Part shown: piece after piece, positions 59,906 to 64,000 of the stretch
How positions within the stretch are numbered: position 1 is the first letter of the stretch
How the letters are laid out: each line of letters begins with the position of its first letter
Source: Saccharopolyspora dendranthemae
Lineage (GTDB): Bacteria; Actinomycetota; Actinomycetes; Mycobacteriales; Pseudonocardiaceae
Direction: 5' to 3'
Length of the DNA stretch: 64,000 bases
Assembly (NCBI RefSeq): GCF_007829955.1
Contig: NZ_VIWX01000002.1
Span: forward strand, 248,001 to 312,000
Notes under the pieces: generated by a model
Told to the model about the DNA's origin: nothing
Seen by the model: only the letters and a program-made list of their open reading frames with translations
Database searches by the model: none
Made by a program: the position numbers and the translations under genes

Positions 59906-60099
59906 GCTCCTGACCTCCACCGATGTCGGGTTGAAGCTCATCGGAGCCTCGGGCCGCCGTGAGCTCCGGACAGTCCTGTTCCGCGAGTAACCGCTGAGCC
60001 GCGTGGTGAAACGTGTGCCGGTCGGCGCATGACCCCAGCGGGAGGTGGGTAGGGCAGCGGGTGAGGCCCGAACACCAGCTTCAACGCATGGGAGGACGC

Positions 60100-62124
60100 G
60101 TGCGCGAGGTCGACGAGCTGCCCTGCGAGATCAAGCAGGAGGAGGAGATCTGGATCCCGTTGGCGGACGGGACCCGGTTGGCCGGGCGGATCTGGCGGCC
60201 GGTCTCCTCCGACACCGAGCCGGTGCCCGCGGTGCTGGAGTTCATCCCGTACCGGCAGCGCGATCTCACCTCGCTGCGGGACTCGATCCACCACCCCTAC
60301 CTCGCCGGCCACGGCTACGCCTGCGCGCGCGTGGACCTCCGCGGCAGCGGGGATTCGGACGGCGTGCTCACCGACGAGTACCTGGAGCAGGAGCTCTCGG
60401 ACGCTGAGGAAGTGCTGGCCTGGCTGGCGGACCAGTCCTGGTGCACCGGTCGCACCGGCATGATGGGCATCTCCTGGGGCGGTTTCAACGCCTTGCAGGT
60501 CGCGGCCCGCAGGCCTCAGAGCCTCGGCGCCATCGCCGCGCTGTGCTGCGCCGACGACCGCTACGCCGACGACGTGCACTACATGGGCGGATGCCTGCTC
60601 AGCGACAACCTGTCCTGGGCGAGCACCATGTTCGCCGAAACCACCTGCCCGCCCGACCCGGCGGTCGTCGGCGACCGCTGGGAGGAGATGTGGCGCGAAC
60701 GGCTGGCCGACAGCGGGTTGTGGATCGACACCTGGCTGCGTCACCAGCGCCGGGACGACTTCTGGCGGCACGGTTCGATCTGCGAGGACTTCAGCGCGGT
60801 CGAATGCCCGGTGATGGCCGTCAGCGGCTGGGCGGACGGCTACTCCAACGCCGTCTTCCGGCTGATGCAGAACCTCGACGTCCCCCGGCGGGGGTTGATC
60901 GGTCCGTGGTCGCACAAGTACCCCCACCTGGGCCAGCCCGGCCCGGCGATCGGTTTCCTGCAGGAGCTCGTGCGCTGGTGGGACCACTGGCTCAAGGACG
61001 CCGACAACGGCGCGATGGACGGTCCGATGCTGTGCACCTGGATGCAGGAGAGCATGCCGCCGTCGACCAGCTACGAGGAGCGGCCTGGTCGCTGGGTGGG
61101 CGAGCCGTCGTGGCCGTCACCGCACGTGGAGCGGACCCGGTTCCCGCTCGCCCAGAACAGGATCGCGCAGCAGGGGGAGCAACACCGCGGACCGCCGCTG
61201 AGGGTGGCCTCGCCGCTGTCGGTCGGCCAGTACGGCGGGAAGTGGTGCTCCTACAACGCACCTCCGGACCTGCCCTACGACCAGCGGGAGGAGGACGGCG
61301 GTTCGCTGGTCTTCGACACCGAGCCGCTGGACGAGCGCTGCGAGATCCTCGGCGGACCGGTGCTCGACGCGATGGTCGAAGTGGACCGCCCGGTGGCGAT
61401 GCTGGCCGCTCGGCTCTCCGACGTCCATCCTGACGGGCAGGCCACTCGGGTCACCTACGGCCTGCTCAACCTCACCCACCGCAACGGCGACGCCGAGCCC
61501 GAGCTGCTGGTGCCCGGGGAGCGGTACCGGGTGCGGTTGCGGCTCAACGGTGTGGCGCAGGCCTTCCCGGAGGGCCACCGGATCCGGCTGGCACTGTCCA
61601 CTTCGTACTGGCCGTTGGCGTGGCCGCCGCCGGAACCCGTTCAGCTGACGGTGCATTCGGCCGACAGCGAGCTGGAACTGCCGATCCGGCCCTGCGCGGA
61701 GGCAGACGAGCTGCCTACTCCGCTGTTCGGTGAGCCCGAGGGTGCCCCGCCCGCTCCGGCCAAGCAGATCACGCCGGGCGAGCAGCGCTGGCGGGTGGGC
61801 AGGGACCTGGTCGACTACCGCTCGTCGCTCGAGGTGATCAAGGATCTCGGGCTGGTGCGATTCGAGAACATCGACCTGGACGTCTACCGGCGCGCTACCG
61901 AGCTCTACAGCTGGGTGGGGGAGGACTTCGACTCGGTGCGCGGCGACATCGAGTGGACCATGCGGTTCACCCGCGGCGATTGGTCGGCGCTGGTCAGCAC
62001 TCGGACGGCGTTGACCACGTCGGCCACCGAGTTCCGCCTGCACGCCGAGCTCGACGCCCACTTGGATGGGGAGCGGGTGTTCTCCAAGAACTGGGACCGC
62101 CGGATACCGCGAGATCACGTGTGA
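60100..62124 (+). CDS. CocE/NonD-family acyl esterase (X-prolyl dipeptidyl peptidase-like)
   Basis: A 674-aa serine hydrolase. Residues 1-300 are the alpha/beta core with ADGTRLAGRIWRP, DLRGSGDSDG and the nucleophile elbow GISWGGFNALQ (Ser near 127). An acid lies in GWADGY and a His in GPWSHKYPH. The C-terminal half is the beta-sandwich typical of CocE (PLDERCEILGGPVLDAMVEVDRPVAMLAARL). GTG 60100 is placed just after GGAGG; ATG 60088 is an alternative. No signal peptide is apparent, so it is probably cytoplasmic. The substrate is an ester or amide of unknown kind. Confidence 0.85.
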   Translation: MREVDELPCEIKQEEEIWIPLADGTRLAGRIWRPVSSDTEPVPAVLEFIPYRQRDLTSLRDSIHHPYLAGHGYACARVDLRGSGDSDGVLTDEYLEQELSDAEEVLAWLADQSWCTGRTGMMGISWGGFNALQVAARRPQSLGAIAALCCADDRYADDVHYMGGCLLSDNLSWASTMFAETTCPPDPAVVGDRWEEMWRERLADSGLWIDTWLRHQRRDDFWRHGSICEDFSAVECPVMAVSGWADGYSNAVFRLMQNLDVPRRGLIGPWSHKYPHLGQPGPAIGFLQELVRWWDHWLKDADNGAMDGPMLCTWMQESMPPSTSYEERPGRWVGEPSWPSPHVERTRFPLAQNRIAQQGEQHRGPPLRVASPLSVGQYGGKWCSYNAPPDLPYDQREEDGGSLVFDTEPLDERCEILGGPVLDAMVEVDRPVAMLAARLSDVHPDGQATRVTYGLLNLTHRNGDAEPELLVPGERYRVRLRLNGVAQAFPEGHRIRLALSTSYWPLAWPPPEPVQLTVHSADSELELPIRPCAEADELPTPLFGEPEGAPPAPAKQITPGEQRWRVGRDLVDYRSSLEVIKDLGLVRFENIDLDVYRRATELYSWVGEDFDSVRGDIEWTMRFTRGDWSALVSTRTALTTSATEFRLHAELDAHLDGERVFSKNWDRRIPRDHV

Positions 62125-62138
62125 GAGGCCGGGAACGA

Positions 62139-62177
62139 ACTTCCGCGCCGGGAAGATTTCCTCCCCGGCGCGGAAGT
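62139..62177. terminator. Hairpin after the CocE-like gene
   Basis: ACTTCCGCGCCGGG (62139-62152) and its complement 62164-62177 form a 14-bp stem 15 bp after the stop. Confidence 0.65.
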
Positions 62178-62246
62178 CCTCACTGGCGCTGGTGGGGCTC
62201 GCCCGCTGAGCGGGGCCCGTTGCGGCCGACCGCGAACCTCGGCGGC

Positions 62247-62525
62247 TCAGCTCGCGATGCGCAGCAGGCCTCTGCGTTCCTGCTCGCCGAGTCCACCCCA
62301 CACGCCGTAGGGCTCGTGCGCCTTCAGCGCGTGCTCGCGGCACTGCGCCATGACGGGGCAGCGCCGGCAGACCGCCTTGGCCTGGCGTTCGCGCTGCGCT
62401 CGCCGGTTGCCGCGTTCGTTGTCCGGGTGGAAGAACCGGCTCGCCCGCAGGTCCCGGCACGCAGCGTGGAGCTGCCAGTGCCAGGACTCGATGTTGGGTT
62501 GGGGAAGCCGTTGCGTGGCGGTCAT
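62247..62525 (-). CDS. WhiB-family iron-sulfur regulator (WhiB3/WblA-like)
   Basis: A 92-aa WhiB protein with the four cluster-binding Cys at 23, 53, 56 and 62 (AACRD and VCRRCPVMAQC), the GVWGG turn near 74-78, and a basic C-terminus. WHWQLHAACR and FFHPDNERG...RAQRERQAKAVC resemble the WhiB3/WblA group rather than WhiB1/2. ATG 62525 (MTATQRLP) is the start. These proteins bind sigma factor region 4 and sense redox or NO through [4Fe-4S]. It lies about 100 bp downstream of the RsbW-like gene on the same strand. Confidence 0.9.
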   Translation of the reverse strand: MTATQRLPQPNIESWHWQLHAACRDLRASRFFHPDNERGNRRAQRERQAKAVCRRCPVMAQCREHALKAHEPYGVWGGLGEQERRGLLRIAS

Positions 62526-62626
62526 GCGCACCCCCGAGTTCGAGCGGGTTGATCATCCGGTCGATCATCGGAATACCCGAGCGGGATGCGGTTCACACGA
62601 GTTCGCAGCAGATTTCTCGCACTGCG

Positions 62627-63082
62627 TCAGCCTGGGAGCGGCTCGCCGCGGTCGGAGCGAGCGGTGTCCCAGCGCATCAGCACGCGGGTGCCGTCCTCGC
62701 CGGAGGTCACCACGGCTTCGTCTGCCAGGCGGTGGATCAGCGGAAGACCGCGTCTGCGTTCCGCGGCGCTCTTGCTCGGCGTCTGCCACGAGCCGTGATC
62801 GGTGATGGTCACCTCCACGGCTTCCTCCCGCAACGCGGCCTCGACGTCGAGTGGTCCCGGGGCCCCGTCGTAGGCGTGCTCGACCGCGTTCGCCATCGCC
62901 TCGTAGCTGGCCAGTGCCAGCGAATCGATGACCCTGTCGTTGAGCCCGGCGGAGCGTGCCCACTGGTCGAGTTCGTCGCGCAGCACCGGCAGGACGTCGG
63001 CCGAGGCCGGCACGCGCTGGCGATGCAGGTTCGCGACGACCTCGCGGTCCGCGTCCGGCCCACCGGATTGACCGGGTGCCAT
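62627..63082 (-). CDS. RsbW-like anti-sigma ATP-binding kinase
   Basis: A 151-aa GHKL protein: N box ALASYEAMANAVEHAYDG (near residues 58-75), G1 box TITDHGSWQ near 96, and G2-like RGLPLIHRLAD near 115. No sensor domain is present. Such stand-alone kinases bind a sigma factor or phosphorylate a STAS antagonist. The next upstream gene on the strand encodes a STAS protein (65-bp gap), a classic partner. ATG 63082 is the start. Confidence 0.85.
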   Translation of the reverse strand: MAPGQSGGPDADREVVANLHRQRVPASADVLPVLRDELDQWARSAGLNDRVIDSLALASYEAMANAVEHAYDGAPGPLDVEAALREEAVEVTITDHGSWQTPSKSAAERRRGLPLIHRLADEAVVTSGEDGTRVLMRWDTARSDRGEPLPG

Positions 63083-63146
63083 AGGTGGTTCCTAACGGGT
63101 GTGCTTCAACCGCGTGTCAATTCTTAGGGTCGCCGCTGGGAACCTT

Positions 63147-63521
63147 TCACAAACCCGCTGTTCCGGCGAGAGCGCCGTCGCGGTCGGCGAAGACGTCGAA
63201 TTCCTGGTCCAGACCCATGAGCTGGATCGGGCGGAGCGTCGCGGGATTGGCGGCCACGACGCGGAAGGTCGCCCCGGCGGCCTCGGAATTGCGGTGCGCG
63301 CGCATCAGCACGGCCAGGCCCGCCGAGGACAAGAAGGTCACGTCCGTGATGTCGGCGACGAGCACGTCCGGCTTCTCGGCCAGCGCCTGGTCCAGAGCGG
63401 ACTCGAAGTGAGGTGAGTTGACGAGCTCGATCTCTCCGGCCGCGGTGACGAAGAGTGTGCGCCCCGACCACTCTTTCACCGTGTTGAACGGCATCGGGTG
63501 TTCGTTGATGTCGGAAGCCAT
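63147..63521 (-). CDS. STAS-domain anti-sigma-factor antagonist
   Basis: A 124-aa STAS protein with the phosphorylatable serine motif DVTFLSSAGLAVLMRA (Ser65/66) and the typical N-terminal beta strand (GRTLFVTAAGEIELVNS). It should bind the RsbW-like kinase when unphosphorylated and free the sigma factor. An ATG 63521/GTG 63524 pair forms the start. A GAF-domain protein gene is divergent from it 70 bp away; if that is a PP2C phosphatase, the three genes form a complete partner-switching module. Confidence 0.88.
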   Translation of the reverse strand: MASDINEHPMPFNTVKEWSGRTLFVTAAGEIELVNSPHFESALDQALAEKPDVLVADITDVTFLSSAGLAVLMRAHRNSEAAGATFRVVAANPATLRPIQLMGLDQEFDVFADRDGALAGTAGL

Positions 63522-63591
63522 CACCCCATGATGACTTCCGCGACCACCGCTGGCAAAGCAAGTGCCTTGGCGTGGCGGTTAGGCTGAGGCC

Positions 63592-64000
63592 ATGAATGCT
63601 TCTGCGGAGACATCCGCCGAGGAGCGTTTGCGACGCATCGAACTGGTCACGGACACCTCGCTCGCCCATCTCGACGTCCACGACCTGCTGGACGAGGCCC
63701 TGGCTCGGGTCCGCGAGGTCCTGGGCGCCGACATGGCCGCCGTGCTGATGCTCGATCCGGGTGGCGAGGAGTTGATCGCCACCGGATCCGTCGGCATCGA
63801 GGACGAGGTCCAGCGCGGAGTTCGCGTACCGGTCGGCGGCGAGTTCGCCAGCGCCGTGCTGGGTGCCGACCACGCCGTGGTGTTCGGCCGGGGCGATGAC
63901 GTGATGGTCAGCGGGTTCTTGCAGAGGAAGGGCATTCGCGCCCTGGCAGGAGCCCCCATGGTTTCCGGCGGGGACGCGGTGGGGGTCCTGTGCGTGGGCA
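63592..64000 (+). CDS. GAF-domain protein, N-terminal part (probable SpoIIE/PP2C-type phosphatase)
   Basis: ATG 63592 opens a frame that runs off the window. The visible 136 residues form a GAF domain: LELVTDTSLAHLD-like N-terminus, LLDEALARVREVLGADMAAVLML, then GVRVPVGGEFASAVL and APMVSGGDAVGVLCVG. In actinomycetes this arrangement next to STAS and RsbW genes is usually followed by a SpoIIE phosphatase domain. That part is outside the window, so the phosphatase is inference. Confidence 0.75.
   Translation, partial: MNASAETSAEERLRRIELVTDTSLAHLDVHDLLDEALARVREVLGADMAAVLMLDPGGEELIATGSVGIEDEVQRGVRVPVGGEFASAVLGADHAVVFGRGDDVMVSGFLQRKGIRALAGAPMVSGGDAVGVLCVG

Overview
High-GC actinomycete chromosome. 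Evidence: strong codon bias toward G/C at third positions, many GTG starts, WhiB, F420-dependent and Ser/Thr-kinase genes, and RsbW/STAS-type sigma regulation. The gene content suits the Pseudonocardiales (a Saccharopolyspora-like genome), but that placement is inference. No rRNA, tRNA, CRISPR array or phage was seen. The window is an accessory and catabolic region made of many small, locally regulated modules.

Layout. 1-3.2 kb: end of a membrane glycosyltransferase-like gene, then two convergent oxidoreductase genes, each preceded by a 14-bp KstR-like palindrome (steroid regulon type), and a divergent LexA paralogue. 3.2-6 kb: MerR/hydrolase divergent pair and a coupled zinc-ribbon/hotdog pair. 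6-10.4 kb: minus-strand genes for a HAD phosphatase, a bacterial NaV-type channel, a deaminase, a TetR regulator and a P450. 10.6-19.6 kb: FAD monooxygenase, GAF regulator plus NTF2-FMO, a large LuxR (LAL) regulator and an amidase. 19.6-22.4 kb: repeat element, enoyl-CoA hydratase, old yellow enzyme, Rrf2 regulator. 22.4-25.6 kb: a translationally coupled operon that reads as L-carnitine to glycine betaine, headed by an XRE-TetR double-HTH regulator. 25.7-31 kb: TetR/alcohol dehydrogenase, PAP2-lipid kinase fusion, GtrA, and a second lipid kinase that apparently starts at ATT.

31-34.7 kb: a DszC-like flavoenzyme and an aldo/keto reductase flank a rearranged 1.5-kb segment with duplicated sequence blocks and two truncated genes. 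34.7-41 kb: universal stress protein, Ser/Thr kinase, PabAB fusion, LysR/YeiH pair. 41-45.6 kb: organosulfur operon (SfnB, degenerate RibB, SfnG, DszC-like) behind a short Cys-containing leader peptide that looks leaderless, followed by a complete IS30-type element. 47-55 kb: opine-dehydrogenase-like gene, a coupled Baeyer-Villiger monooxygenase/hydrolase/SDR operon with a divergent PucR/CdaR regulator, epimerase and zinc dehydrogenase. 55-64 kb: ATP-grasp gene, a pyruvate-oxidase-like TPP enzyme behind a SigB-like promoter, F420 oxidoreductase, CocE-type hydrolase, WhiB, then an RsbW-like kinase, a STAS antagonist and a GAF protein cut by the window edge.

Most interesting: the sulfur leader peptide with its degenerate RibB; the carnitine operon with its fused regulator; the precise recombination scars at 32.2-33.8 kb; the KstR-like sites; and the ATT start.
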